DNA from: Kroppenstedtia sanguinis | GTDB taxonomy: Bacteria > Bacillota > Bacilli > Thermoactinomycetales > DSM-45169 | Direction of reading: 5' to 3' | DNA length: 64,000 nucleotides | Assembly (NCBI RefSeq): GCF_050433445.1 | Contig: NZ_JBNPXF010000002.1 | Coordinates: 124,001 to 188,000 of the forward strand | In this document: positions 1-8,438 of the stretch, one piece after another | Layout of the letters: the number at the start of each line of letters is the position of its first letter | Numbering within the stretch: the first letter of the stretch is position 1 | Translations under genes and position numbers: made by a program | Notes under the pieces: model-generated | The model's input: only the letters and a program-made list of their open reading frames with translations | Told to the model about the DNA's origin: nothing | Database searches by the model: none

Positions 1-194
1 TTCCATGTATACAATAACATTTATATTATAGAAGTCAATACTATGTTAAATTCAATATAACCTGGGAACGATTTTCAGCGATAAATGAAACTAATTTGCA
101 GAAAAATCGTCACTTCTTGTTCAAAAATGAATATCGATGATCTCATCTTTATAGAAAAAATTTTTTAATGAGTTAAAAACAAAATGGATCTGCT
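1..194. other. AT-rich intergenic stretch, no gene seen
   Basis: This stretch at the window edge is AT-rich and shows no ORF with a ribosome binding site. The short reading frames crossing it run into the mobile repeat that begins at 195. A gene ending just outside the window cannot be excluded. Confidence 0.5.
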
Positions 195-410
195 CAAGCG
201 TGTGGGTTAGCCCTATTTTAGATAAGAAATAAGGAGGATGGTGAACGGTGAAGAGCCTTTGCACCCATAGGCACAAGTCTCGCCAGGGTCGCTTCCGCTC
301 CCAGGTCTCGCTATGGCAGCACACGACTCCCTTCCGCTGCCCATTTGCTGGTTAATCAACAGCCCTGGTTTTGTTCCCATCATCCACTTGATGGTTCATC
401 AATAGCCCTG
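195..410. mobile_element. MITE-like element, copy A
   Basis: The left end (195 onward) is a degenerate version of the family end CAGGCGTGTTGATTAGCC. The right end (403-410) carries the family signature AATAGCCCTG. A second internal family end finishes at 367, so the copy looks nested or composite. Flanks GGATCTGCT (186-194) and GTATCTGGT (411-419) agree at 7 of 9 positions, consistent with an aged 9-bp target duplication. The interior shares a block running from the gtgaagagcctttgcaccc region into 'ctcgccagggtcgcttccgctccc' type sequence with copies B and C in inverted orientation. No transposase is encoded. Confidence 0.7.
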
Positions 411-494
411 GTATCTGGTGTGTGGATTCACCCGAAAAGGGGGATGAAAGAAAGTCCTATGCAACTAAAGATCATCTACAAACACTACCCTTTC

Positions 495-1172
495 CTACTC
501 CATCGGAAGGATACATTCAGGTTGGTCAATTTTGGGAGAGTTGACGATGGGGGAGACGGGATAGGTCCGCATGGGGGCCGGATCACAGGGATCCAACAGA
601 GACTTCAGCCCGTCGGGATCCTGAATCCTGGGGTCCAGCCACAGGTCCTCCTCCGATCGGTCCAGGATGACAGGCATTCGTGGGTGTATCGGACGAACCT
701 TGTCATTGGCAGAGGTAGTGATGATGGTGAATGTATGTAGGGTGCAACTCTCTTCGGGATCAGTCCACTGATCCCAGAGTCCGGCAAAAGCAAACAGGTC
801 GCCCTGCGCAAACAAAATTCGCATTGGCTGTTTTTTACCGGATGTGTCTTTTTTCCACTCGTAGAAACTATCCGCTGGCACCAGACAGCGTTTGCGACGG
901 AAGGAGTGGCGAAAAGCTGGCTTTTCCGACAAACTTTCGCTGCGAGCATTGATCAGGCGGCTTCCGATGGAAACATCCTTAGCCCAATACGGGATCAATC
1001 CCCAGCGCATCGACACCAGTCTCCGAGTGTTTTCCCGGTAAACCACAATCGGCACCGACTGTGTCGGTGCGATATTGTAGCGAGGGACCGAGTCCCGCGA
1101 CGTAATCTCTTCCACTTGAAAATGCTCTTTGATTTCACCCAGTCCCACCGTTAAGGTAAACCGTCCGCACAT
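495..1172 (-). CDS. SRAP-domain (YedK/HMCES-like) abasic-site DNA-protein crosslinker
   Basis: This is a 225-residue SOS-response-associated peptidase (SRAP) family protein. The family covalently caps abasic sites in single-stranded DNA through the Cys exposed after removal of the start Met. Visible hallmarks are the N-terminal MCGRF with Cys2, a YNIAPTQ segment near residue 33, the MRWGLIPYWAKD block near 55-66, the NARSE motif near 75, the SFYEWKK block near 101, and HPRMPVIL near 162. Length and motif order match YedK and B. subtilis YoqW/YobE. The ATG at 1172 follows a GGGGGAGAGG Shine-Dalgarno and leaves Cys at position 2, as required. It appears monocistronic. The cellular role (abasic-site protection) is inferred from the family. 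Confidence 0.93.
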   Translation of the reverse strand: MCGRFTLTVGLGEIKEHFQVEEITSRDSVPRYNIAPTQSVPIVVYRENTRRLVSMRWGLIPYWAKDVSIGSRLINARSESLSEKPAFRHSFRRKRCLVPADSFYEWKKDTSGKKQPMRILFAQGDLFAFAGLWDQWTDPEESCTLHTFTIITTSANDKVRPIHPRMPVILDRSEEDLWLDPRIQDPDGLKSLLDPCDPAPMRTYPVSPIVNSPKIDQPECILPME

Positions 1173-1245
1173 GGCCCTCTCCCCCTGCTTTTGGTTTCTA
1201 AGCCTCTCTGCCTCCTATTTCACCAGATCCTCTGTTTTTCCTTTT

Positions 1246-2877
1246 TCACAGTTTGGTGTGAGGGACGATGGTATCGTCACAGCGAACATCCACCAGGGAA
1301 ACCTCGCGGGAGGCCAGGGCCGCTCTTAGGGCGGGTTCCAGCTCTTTCGTCTGTTCCACCCGATATCCCTCGGCTCCGAATGCTTCCGCCATCTGGACAA
1401 AATCCGGACTGTTCACCTCACCTCCCAGCGTCTTAAGCCCCCCTTTGATCATTCGGTTTCGCTCCATAGCATAGACCCCATTATTTATCAGAATGATGGA
1501 GATCGGAAGTTTATATGCCACCGCCGTGATCAGATCGGCCCATGTCGTTCCGAATCCACCGTCTCCCGCCAGTACCACCACCTGACGCTCCGGTTCAGCC
1601 AGCTTGGCGGCCATAGCTGCTGGCAATCCGAAGCCGAGGGTACGCCAGCGCCCCGAGATCAGGATCTCCTGCTTTTTCGCCTGGAAAACCCGGTTGAACC
1701 AGAGCAGGTGATCCCCCACGTCCAGAGCCATGATGGCATCGGCTTCCACCACCTGATGGAGGGCAGCCACCACCCGTTGCGGGGCGATCGGTTCCGTATC
1801 CAATTTAGCCTCCCTTTCCAGCTGTGATTTCCAATTCCCCTTCAGTTCCTGAACCCGCTGCAACCAGGCGAAAGGAGCCCCATCCCCGATCTCCCGTATC
1901 ATTTGTGGTAAAACAGAGGACATCCCCCCCGCCACTGCCGCGGTGATCGGCATCCGATCCCCGATATTTTCCGGCCGGGCATCCACCTGGATCACCGGGA
2001 TGGGGGCGGGAACAACTTCCTGGGGCCACCAGGTGGCGCCCAGGATCAGACATCCGTCTGCCTCCCGGAGCAGCTCCGTAGCAATGTCACTGCCCCCTTG
2101 ACCCAAACCGCCGATATAGAGTTGATGATCATGGGGCACACAGGATTTGGCTGGGAGGGTGGTCATGATGGGCGCTCCCCATTTCTCGGCTAGCTGGAGC
2201 AATTCCCTTTCGCATCCTTTCACCCCGCGCCCAGCCAGGATAACCGGGCAGGCCCAACTCTTCATAATTCCGATGGCTCTCTGCAGCTCATGCTCCGGTG
2301 GCGGCGGGGCCGACTGGGGAACCATCGGCGGATAAAGTTCTCCATGCACGCCGTCCATCCAGACATCCTTCGGGATCGACAGATGGGCAACTCCCCCCAT
2401 GGATATGGATTTCTTCATAGCTAGGTTCAGCTGAACGGGAAGTACTCTCGCATCAGCAGTCAGCGCTGAATATACCGCCAGCGGCTCGATCATCACCTGT
2501 TGATTGAGGTCCTGTTTACTGCCCGTCCCCAGCTTTTTTCGTTCCACCTGTCCTGTGATCGCCAACACCGGTGCCCGATCCTGGGCGGCATCCGCCAGAC
2601 CATTGAGCATGTGGACGATTCCAGGGCCGCTAGTGGCGGCGCAGACCGCCAGCCGGCCAGTCAGTTTCGCTTCGGCGGAGGCCATCAGGGCGGCTGTGGT
2701 CTCCAGACGGCAATTGATGTAGCGGATCTGATCCTGTGCGGCGATCGCATCCATGAGATGTAAGATAGCATCCCCCGCCACTCCATAGATCCTTTCACAT
2801 CCCCAGGCCGCCAATTGTTCTACCAAGTACTCCGCAGCGGTTCGCGACAGAGCGGATGTTTTTTGATGGATTGACAT
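1246..2877 (-). CDS. Thiamine-diphosphate enzyme, pyruvate oxidase (YdaP)-like
   Basis: This 543-residue protein belongs to the acetolactate synthase/pyruvate oxidase superfamily. It has an N-terminal TPP pyrimidine-binding domain (about 10-180) with the catalytic Glu in CRLETTAALMA near residue 58. The central domain carries VILAGRGVKG near 210-220. The C-terminal TPP pyrophosphate-binding domain has the motif GDGGFGTTWAD ... LINNG near 440-470. Overall it looks most like B. subtilis YdaP, annotated as a quinone-type pyruvate oxidase (pyruvate to acetate plus CO2 with electrons to the membrane), but it is about 30 residues shorter and the C-terminal membrane-binding tail is not obvious. Acetolactate synthase is less likely because no regulatory subunit or ilv gene is adjacent. 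The ATG at 2877 follows GAGGGAATG. The substrate is inferred. Confidence 0.8.
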   Translation of the reverse strand: MSIHQKTSALSRTAAEYLVEQLAAWGCERIYGVAGDAILHLMDAIAAQDQIRYINCRLETTAALMASAEAKLTGRLAVCAATSGPGIVHMLNGLADAAQDRAPVLAITGQVERKKLGTGSKQDLNQQVMIEPLAVYSALTADARVLPVQLNLAMKKSISMGGVAHLSIPKDVWMDGVHGELYPPMVPQSAPPPPEHELQRAIGIMKSWACPVILAGRGVKGCERELLQLAEKWGAPIMTTLPAKSCVPHDHQLYIGGLGQGGSDIATELLREADGCLILGATWWPQEVVPAPIPVIQVDARPENIGDRMPITAAVAGGMSSVLPQMIREIGDGAPFAWLQRVQELKGNWKSQLEREAKLDTEPIAPQRVVAALHQVVEADAIMALDVGDHLLWFNRVFQAKKQEILISGRWRTLGFGLPAAMAAKLAEPERQVVVLAGDGGFGTTWADLITAVAYKLPISIILINNGVYAMERNRMIKGGLKTLGGEVNSPDFVQMAEAFGAEGYRVEQTKELEPALRAALASREVSLVDVRCDDTIVPHTKL

Positions 2878-2965
2878 GGAGCATTCCCTCTTCCGCCCTT
2901 AGTCTGTATCGGATTCCAACAGACATACTGCAACACTCGTCTTCAGATTGTAACAAGGCATAAAA

Positions 2966-2990
2966 AAAGCACCGGATCGATCCGATGCAG
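2966..2990 (-). terminator. Rho-independent terminator
   Basis: On the minus strand the stem GCATCGGATC/GATCCGGTGC is followed by a run of seven T. It sits directly after the stop of the ArsC-like gene at 2994 and before the pyruvate-oxidase-like gene, so it separates the two transcripts. Confidence 0.85.
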
Positions 2991-2993
2991 CCT

Positions 2994-3353
2994 TCAGCGG
3001 GCCCAAACCTCGTCAAAAGTCTCTTCCTTAAAGCCGACGGTCACTTGTTTGCCATCCGTGACGATGGGACGTTTGATCAGCATTCCGTCGGAGGAGAGCA
3101 GGTCCAGCATTTCCGCCTCGTCCATCTCCTTCAAGCGATCCTTGAGCCCCAGTTCCCGGTACTTCTTCCCACTGGTATTAAAAAATTTGGTCAGGGGGAG
3201 TCCGCTCTTTTGCACCAGGCTCGCCAGCTCCGAGGGAGAAGGCGGGTTTTCGACGATATGGCGGTCTTCGTGGGAGATTCCCTTCTCATCCAAATACTTG
3301 AGCGCCTTGCGACACGTCCCGCAGCGCGGATACTGATACACGGTTAAAGTCAA
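2994..3353 (-). CDS. ArsC/Spx-family thiol oxidoreductase (YusI-like)
   Basis: This 119-residue protein has the arsenate-reductase-like thioredoxin fold. Near the N-terminus, YQYPRCGTCRKALKYL (about residues 6-21) contains a CxxC pair, and NTSGKKYRELGL near 59-70 matches the family's conserved N-T-S-G segment. LIKRPIVTDGKQVTVGF near 91-107 is the RP motif that contacts the thiolate. It is closer to B. subtilis YusI and plant/bacterial GCSH-associated ArsC-like proteins than to Spx, because it lacks Spx's C-terminal regulatory stretch. Real substrates of this branch are unknown, and arsenate reduction should not be assumed. The ATG at 3353 has GGAGGGATCC upstream. It is monocistronic with its own terminator. 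Confidence 0.85.
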   Translation of the reverse strand: MTLTVYQYPRCGTCRKALKYLDEKGISHEDRHIVENPPSPSELASLVQKSGLPLTKFFNTSGKKYRELGLKDRLKEMDEAEMLDLLSSDGMLIKRPIVTDGKQVTVGFKEETFDEVWAR

Positions 3354-3421
3354 TTCTGGATCCCTCCAAGCGTAGTGGGTCCTTCCTAGAAGGGTTGTGA
3401 TACCCTGCGTTTGTAGACGGT

Positions 3422-3482
3422 CGGGATGGGGTTTCAGATCTTTTCGTTGTTCTGAACTGCCAAGATCACTCCATGTGAAACC
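3422..3482. repeat. Palindromic repeat (R2), split by a MITE
   Basis: A stretch of about 60 bp has the arms GATGGGGTTTCA and TGTGAAACC in inverted orientation around a short centre. The right arm abuts MITE copy B, and TGTGAAACC is repeated immediately after that MITE. A second inverted pair of the same design lies at 31851-31906, and single arms occur near 8033, 12773 and 60890. Confidence 0.5.
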
Positions 3483-3739
3483 CAGGGCTGTTGTTTAACC
3501 ATAAAGTGGATGATAAGAACGAAAGGATCCTTTCGCTCTTCCCATTGCCCCCATCGTAAATATGGCTTGAGGGGACGGGGAGGGTGGGACGGCTACGATC
3601 TCTTGCAAAGAACGCATAGCGAGACCCGGGAGCGGAAAGCGACCCTGGCGAGACTTGTGCCCTATGGGTGCAAAGACTCTTCACCCTCCCACCATCCCGA
3701 CCTGATTTCCACCTCATATATGGCTAATCAACAGGACTC
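3483..3739. mobile_element. MITE-like element, copy B, with 9-bp target duplication
   Basis: The element begins with CAGGGCTGTTG and ends in CTAATCAACAGGACTC, a degenerate copy of the family's second end. It is flanked by perfect 9-bp direct repeats TGTGAAACC at 3474-3482 and 3740-3748. The interior is shared with copy C over more than 100 bases (about 3575-3690 against 7857-7975), including the block reading tgcaaagaacgcatagcg. No transposase is encoded. Confidence 0.85.
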
Positions 3740-3870
3740 TGTGAAACCTCATCCGCCCTCCGATATTTTCACTCCACTGTCGGGAGATCTGTCCTATCCA
3801 ACCGGTGGGCACCGTCTTTTCTTAAATCTTGCATTACCAGACATGCCCTAGTATACCCGATGGAAGCCGA

Positions 3871-4428
3871 TTACTTAAAGACCTGGCCTCCCCGTTTGTA
3901 TTCCACGTCACCGATCCCTTTTCGAACGTTGACCACACGGGCGATCGCAAAGAAATAATCCGACAGGCGGTTCAGGTAGCGGCGAACCTCTTCATTGGTC
4001 TCCTGTTCTCCAGTGAGGGTGACCACCCGCCGTTCCGCTCTCCGGGTGAGTACCCGGCAGATGTGCAACACCGCCGCTGCCGGGCTTCCCCCAGGCAGAA
4101 TAAACCTGCGGATTTCCGGCGTCTCCTGCTCATAGCGATCGATCCACTCTTCCAGACGAGTTACACTCTCTCCGCTCACTTTATAATTCCGCTTTCTGCC
4201 CGCCTGGGCCAGATCTCCCCCCGCATCAAACAGCTCATGCTGAATCTCTGTCAGTTCGGCGATCAGATCCCCATACGCCTCGGAATCCAGGCGGCTGATC
4301 GCTTCTCCAACAAAGGCATTCACCTCATCCAGGGTGCCATAAGCCTCCACCCGGATATCATCCTTATCCACCCTGCCTCCGATCACACCGGTTTTCCCCT
4401 CATCCCCGGTCCGGGTATATAGTTTCAT
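3871..4428 (-). CDS. Cob(I)yrinic acid a,c-diamide/cob(I)alamin adenosyltransferase, PduO type
   Basis: This 185-residue ATP:cob(I)alamin adenosyltransferase of the PduO/YvqK family transfers the 5'-deoxyadenosyl group of ATP to cob(I)alamin to make coenzyme B12. The start MKLYTRTGDEGKTGVIGG contains the ATP-binding TRTGDxGxT motif. A VEAYGTLDEVNAFVG block follows near 28-42. The helix RRFILPGG (about 116-123) and the VCRVLTRRAERRVVTL-type segment near 133-148 carry the conserved Arg and Glu residues. It is the last gene of the B12 uptake operon, 60 nt after the ATPase gene, so imported corrinoid would be adenosylated at once. The ATG at 4428 follows GAGGAGGAATG. Expression is probably under the upstream AdoCbl riboswitch. 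Confidence 0.95.
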   Translation of the reverse strand: MKLYTRTGDEGKTGVIGGRVDKDDIRVEAYGTLDEVNAFVGEAISRLDSEAYGDLIAELTEIQHELFDAGGDLAQAGRKRNYKVSGESVTRLEEWIDRYEQETPEIRRFILPGGSPAAAVLHICRVLTRRAERRVVTLTGEQETNEEVRRYLNRLSDYFFAIARVVNVRKGIGDVEYKRGGQVFK

Positions 4429-4487
4429 ATTTCATTCCTCCTCGGTTTGAGTCTCCCGTGATCACAACAGAAACGATCCTGCCGATT

Positions 4488-5285
4488 TCAGGACGGTTGG
4501 ATCTCCTCTCCTGGTTGGAGCAAAACCTGAGGTGCATGGGTGATCGGGTGTTGGGTGAGAACGGGTTCCACCCCGTATACTTCCCGGATCCGATCGGGAG
4601 TCAATACGTCGGAGGGCGTTCCCTGTACAAAACAGACGCCCCCTTTTAACATCAGGAGCCGATCGCAATAAAGAGCCGCCAAGTTGAGATCATGGAGGAC
4701 GATTAGGACCGCCACCCCCTCCTTCTGACTCCAGGACCGGATCCAGTCCAGCATCCCCAACTGATGGGCGATATCGAGGAAGGTGGTCGGTTCATCCAGG
4801 ATCAACACGCGGGGGCGTTGTGCCATCGCCTTGGCAATCGCCACCCGTTGCCGTTCCCCTCCACTCAACTGATCCACCTGTCGATCGCCATCCGCCTCCA
4901 GGCCGGTTTCCTGCAATACCTTCTCCACCACTTGCTGATCCCCTTCTCCCTCCCAGGGCCAAAAACCCTGATGGGGATGACGTCCCATCTCCACCACTTC
5001 TTTGACCGTGAAAGGAACCGAAGGCAGCCCTTCCTGGGGAAGAACGGCCAATCGTTTGGCCTTCTCCCGCTGAGACCAAGCGGACAGGGGGCGCCCATCC
5101 AGCCAAACTTCCCCCTCATCGAAAGGCTCCTCCCCGGTCAACAACCGGATCAGTGTGGTCTTTCCGCTACCGTTCGGACCGAGCACTCCCAACATCTCCC
5201 CAGGGGACACCGCAAGATTTACCCCGCGCAAGACCTTCCGGTTTGGATAAGATTTATGCAAACCCTCTGCAATCAGCATCTCCAT
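4488..5285 (-). CDS. btuD: Cobalamin (vitamin B12) ABC transporter ATP-binding protein
   Basis: This 265-residue ABC ATPase is of the FecE/BtuD type. It shows Walker A GPNGSGKTTLI near 36-46, a Q-loop at LPQEG near 80, the signature LSGGERQRVAIAKA near 139-152, Walker B VLILDEPTTFLD near 158-169 and the switch His in LIVLHDLNLA near 193-202. An extra C-terminal extension of about 30 residues (VYGVEPVLTQHP onward) is typical of this subfamily. It lies between the permease and the adenosyltransferase genes on the same strand. Haem or siderophore import is possible for the family, but the upstream cobalamin riboswitch and the adenosyltransferase neighbour favour B12. It corresponds in layout to B. 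subtilis YvrA. Confidence 0.92.
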   Translation of the reverse strand: MEMLIAEGLHKSYPNRKVLRGVNLAVSPGEMLGVLGPNGSGKTTLIRLLTGEEPFDEGEVWLDGRPLSAWSQREKAKRLAVLPQEGLPSVPFTVKEVVEMGRHPHQGFWPWEGEGDQQVVEKVLQETGLEADGDRQVDQLSGGERQRVAIAKAMAQRPRVLILDEPTTFLDIAHQLGMLDWIRSWSQKEGVAVLIVLHDLNLAALYCDRLLMLKGGVCFVQGTPSDVLTPDRIREVYGVEPVLTQHPITHAPQVLLQPGEEIQPS

Positions 5286-5316
5286 CTACCCCTTATCCCC
5301 AATCGCTCCCAGTCAC

Positions 5317-6345
5317 TCATGGATATTCGTGTCTGCGCTTTAGCTGCCAAGCAAAAAACGGTGCACCGACGAGGGCGGTTACCACCCCGATGGGCAGCTC
5401 CCGAGGCTCCATCACAGTCCGGGCCACGGTATCTGCCCCGACGAGGAAGAGTCCTCCCGCCAATACGGCGGCGGGGATCAACACCCGATGATCCGGACCC
5501 ACGATTCGGCGCATGATGTGAGGAATAATCAACCCCACAAATCCGATCGTGCCGGAGACAGAAACAGCGGCTGCCGTCATCAAGGTGGCCGAAAGCAACA
5601 GCACCAGCCGAGTCCGACGGACGGGGACACCCAGGTGAGCGGCAGACCGCTCTCCCAGGGAAAACAAGTTTAGGGGGCGCGCCATCAGCCAAATCAAAAG
5701 CAGCCCGGAAATCAAAAAAGGGAGCACGACATAGATATGGTGCCACTCCCGGGCAGCCACACTTCCCATGATCCAAAACTGGATCCGTTGCAACTCTTCT
5801 GCTGAAGAGATCCCGATTATAAAGGTTAGCATCGCACCGAAAAAGGCCTGGATCACCACGCCGGACAGGATCAGGGTTGATCGACTCATCCCTCTGCCCG
5901 CCAGTCCAATGACGAGGATGAGAGCCGCCGTGGCGAAGAGAAAGGCCCAGACCGGCACCGTCCATCCCCCCAACCAGGCCACGCCGGCACCAGTAAAGAT
6001 GGCGATCGCCGCCCCCAGGGCAGCACCGGAGGAGACCCCAAGGATATAGGGGTCGGCGAGAGGGTTGCGCAACAATCCCTGAAACACCACCCCTGCTCCT
6101 GCCAAGGCCATCCCCACCAGGGCGGAGAGAATCACCCGGGGGAGACGAATTTGCCAGAGGATCGCCTCAGTCGCCGGATCCACGGTTTTCTCTCCCGTCC
6201 ACTTATCCTCCACGGTTCGCCAGAGTTCTTCCCATCCCAGCTCCGCACTGCCCCAAGAGACCGCCGCACCCATCGCCATCAATAGCAGAAGGCTCAAAGC
6301 GAGTGACCAAACCAGGAACCGTGAGAACCAACCCCATCGCTTCAT
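5317..6345 (-). CDS. btuC: Cobalamin ABC transporter permease (FecCD/BtuC family)
   Basis: This 342-residue polytopic membrane protein has about ten transmembrane segments. The family's hallmarks are visible: WQIRLPRVILSALVGMALAGAGVVFQGLLRNPLADPYILG near 64-104, where BtuC-type permeases have RLPR and NPLA(D/A)P, and GTIGFVGLIIPHIMRRIVG near 262-280, which includes the coupling-helix region. It overlaps the upstream substrate-binding gene by four bases (ATGA), implying translational coupling. It corresponds to B. subtilis YvrB. Substrate assignment rests on the riboswitch and the operon. Confidence 0.94.
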   Translation of the reverse strand: MKRWGWFSRFLVWSLALSLLLLMAMGAAVSWGSAELGWEELWRTVEDKWTGEKTVDPATEAILWQIRLPRVILSALVGMALAGAGVVFQGLLRNPLADPYILGVSSGAALGAAIAIFTGAGVAWLGGWTVPVWAFLFATAALILVIGLAGRGMSRSTLILSGVVIQAFFGAMLTFIIGISSAEELQRIQFWIMGSVAAREWHHIYVVLPFLISGLLLIWLMARPLNLFSLGERSAAHLGVPVRRTRLVLLLSATLMTAAAVSVSGTIGFVGLIIPHIMRRIVGPDHRVLIPAAVLAGGLFLVGADTVARTVMEPRELPIGVVTALVGAPFFAWQLKRRHEYP

Positions 6346-7292
6346 TTGACTGTTTCGGCATATATTTCAGGGTAGATCGCCTCGGAAATCTGGAGCAACC
6401 CTTGGGTGATTCTCGGTCCGGGGCGACTGACGATATTGCTATCCAGCTGTTCTACCCGGTCTTCCTTTATAGCCTGGATACTTTTCCAGCCGCCCCGGGC
6501 TGCGATTTTCTCCTCTTTATCTGAATGGGTGTAGAGGATCACATCGGGATTCCATTTGACCACATTCTCCGAGGAGGCTTGGAACCAGCCTTTCTCTCCC
6601 TTCGCCACGTTTTTCCCACCAGCCAGTGTGATCAGTTCATCCATGAAAGTGCCCTCTCCGGCAGTAAATAGATCGGAAGAGACTTCGATCCATACCTTGG
6701 CCTGTTTGTCCCTTGGTACCTTGGCAGCGATCTTTTTCGCTTGCTGTTCCTCTTTCTTCATCTTGGAGATCAGCTCATCCGACTTTTTCCCGGCACCTGT
6801 CGCTTTCCCCACATCCTGAATCTGTTGGAACACACCCTCCAGATTCTCAGGTTCATAGGCGATGACTGTCAATCCCAGCTTGCGGAGCTTGTCCACGGTC
6901 TCCTTCCCGTTCAGACCCTCTGAAGCCAGAACCAGATCCGGTTTCAAGGAGAGCACCTTCTCCGTGTCGATCTTCATATCACCCACTTTTTCCACCTTTT
7001 TGACCTCGGCGGGATAATCATCATTGGTCGTCACCCCCACCATCCGGTCCTCCAATCCCAAGGCGTATGCCGTCTCCGTCATGCTGGGAATCAAGGATAT
7101 GATCCGTTTGGGTTCTTTTTTTACGGTCACCTGGGTGTCCGTGCCATCTGTCAAGGTGACTGGAAAACCGGCTTCCTGCTTTCCGGAATCCTCGTTGTCA
7201 GCAGGTGCATTTGGAGTGGGCGCACAGGCGACCATCGCAAACACGAGCAGCAGGGATAATCCAATTGCAGAAATTCGCGTCCATCTTTTCAT
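6342..7292 (-). CDS. btuF: Cobalamin-binding lipoprotein of ABC transporter
   Basis: This 316-residue periplasmic-type binding protein has a signal peptide ending in a lipobox (FAMVAC, Cys near residue 22), so it is probably anchored to the outer face of the membrane. The mature protein shows the class III binding-protein pattern: PKRIISLIPSMTETAYALGL near 60-79, a second lobe starting near DLVLASEGLNG at 117, and a connecting long helix. ATG at 7292 is chosen because GGGAG lies eight bases upstream; a longer start at 7307 has no spaced Shine-Dalgarno. It is the first gene of the operon and sits directly downstream of the AdoCbl riboswitch terminator. It corresponds to B. subtilis YvrC. Confidence 0.93.
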   Translation of the reverse strand: MKRWTRISAIGLSLLLVFAMVACAPTPNAPADNEDSGKQEAGFPVTLTDGTDTQVTVKKEPKRIISLIPSMTETAYALGLEDRMVGVTTNDDYPAEVKKVEKVGDMKIDTEKVLSLKPDLVLASEGLNGKETVDKLRKLGLTVIAYEPENLEGVFQQIQDVGKATGAGKKSDELISKMKKEEQQAKKIAAKVPRDKQAKVWIEVSSDLFTAGEGTFMDELITLAGGKNVAKGEKGWFQASSENVVKWNPDVILYTHSDKEEKIAARGGWKSIQAIKEDRVEQLDSNIVSRPGPRITQGLLQISEAIYPEIYAETVK

Positions 7293-7325
7293 CTCATCCG
7301 CTCCCATTCACCGTTTTTCCCGAGG

Positions 7326-7364
7326 CAAAAAGAAAAACCCCACTTGCCGTGAGGCACAGGGGTT
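7326..7364 (-). terminator. Riboswitch expression-platform terminator
   Basis: On the minus strand a hairpin with arms AACCCCTGTGCC and GGCAAGTGGGGTT is followed by TTTTTCTTTTT. It lies between the AdoCbl aptamer and the btuF start. This is the expected off-state of a transcription-attenuating cobalamin riboswitch. Confidence 0.85.
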
Positions 7365-7439
7365 CCTGACCGAATCAAAAAAAACGATCCCAGGATCCGG
7401 GCAGTTGCTCTCCTCAGCCTCGAAGGAGATCGCAAGTTT

Positions 7440-7635
7440 CCCAGATGAAAAGGCAGGTCTCCTGGCTTATGGATCCTCACTCCGCCGCACCTTCCCGTTC
7501 TGTAGAACAGTGGCATCCTGCGGCTTCGCTCCCCAAATACAGTGGCGGGACCGCACCGGAATCTCACCGGCCTTCCCTTTTCACTCCCCGTTCTCCGTGG
7601 TGACGGGGAGACCTTTTCATCCTATCGACTTGTGA
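7440..7635 (-). promoter_or_regulatory. Cobalamin (AdoCbl) riboswitch
   Basis: Read on the minus strand, the leader contains the B12 box AGCCAGGAGACCTGCC (7452-7467), the upstream core CGGTCCCGCCACTG (7540-7553), the GGTGAGATTCCGGT-like segment before it, and a 5' stem ending in GGAGAACGGGGAG. These match the conserved core of the cobalamin riboswitch class. It precedes the B12 uptake operon and a terminator, so high AdoCbl should terminate transcription. Exact ends are estimated. Confidence 0.95.
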
Positions 7636-7767
7636 TCCCATTATATAATGAAACTGAGAACTGGTTCAATTATAGGGACTGCCAGCGGCCTGCAAAGAAA
7701 AAAACTGGTAACAAATTGGCAAAGGGAGGACAGATGCGGACATCCCTGCCGCACCGCCTCAGATGGA

Positions 7768-8023
7768 CAGAAAAAGTTGATGAACCAAAGTTGAACAGCA
7801 GAAGGAAGTCGGCTACCCAAGCGACCTGGCCCGTGAAGAAGTCTGATGTATGAGGGGACCGGGTGGGTAGGACGGTTACGATCTCTTGCAAAGAACGCAT
7901 AGCGAGACCCGGGAGCGGAAAGCGACCCTGGCGAGACTTGTGCCCTATGGGTGCAAAGGCTGTTCACCGTCCCCCCCTCCCGACCTTATTTCCTACCCAA
8001 AATATGTTTAATCCACACGCCTG
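7768..8023. mobile_element. MITE-like element, copy C (degenerate)
   Basis: The left end is weak (CAGAAAAAGTTGATGAACC, compared with CAGGGCTGTTGATTAACC), and the right end is clear (TTAATCCACACGCCTG, ending at 8023). From 7857 to 7975 it is nearly the same as copy B. The segment 7795-7835 instead resembles copies D and I (GAAGGAAGTCGG ... AAGCGACC). It therefore mixes two interior types. No target duplication is recognisable. An R2 palindrome arm (GATGGGGTTTCACA) lies ten bases to its right. Confidence 0.65.
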
Positions 8024-8144
8024 GTTAAATGATGGGGTTTCACAATGATTCTAACTTCCACCCCGAAGGGACTACTCTACAACTGATGGAAGCCATCGAG
8101 GCGGCCCCGGCTCCTGCAAAAAATTTTCAGCTGAATTTTTTCAA

Positions 8145-8182
8145 GACGAAAAGGCCGACCAATATGGGTCGGCCTTTTCGTC
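8145..8182. terminator. Long perfect hairpin, orphan bidirectional terminator
   Basis: The 16-bp arms GACGAAAAGGCCGACC and GGTCGGCCTTTTCGTC enclose the loop AATAT followed by one G-C extension. The arms carry T-rich 3' parts on both strands. No intact gene ends here on either strand, so it probably marks the end of a lost gene. Confidence 0.55.
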
Positions 8183-8438
8183 TCAAGGGGGTTAAACTAA
8201 TTCTTATCAATTAAAAAGAGGATTGCAATGGTTTTTCATCTTGCAAAGACATCATTTTCAACCTTCGAAATCGTTTCTTCAAAACTATAACCCATGTAAA
8301 AATATATGTCAATCAATGAAAAAAGGGGATTGGCTAGCCACTCTGCAAGATGCAAATCCTAATCCTTTAGGACGCTGCCACTTTCAATTATTATAACGAA
8401 GTTCCTATATCAGAGGTTTCAGCTCCCTCCAATCCGTC

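Noticed and set aside
345..740. 131-codon plus-strand frame
   Set aside because: It starts within MITE copy A and runs antisense to the SRAP gene; no Shine-Dalgarno and no protein-like motif.
7024..7635. 203-codon plus-strand frame over the riboswitch
   Set aside because: It is antisense to btuF and the AdoCbl riboswitch. Its openness follows from codon bias of the real gene.
8029..8214. 61-codon plus-strand frame
   Set aside because: It spans the R2 arm and the orphan hairpin, with no Shine-Dalgarno. A short protein-like segment may be a relic but cannot be supported as a gene.
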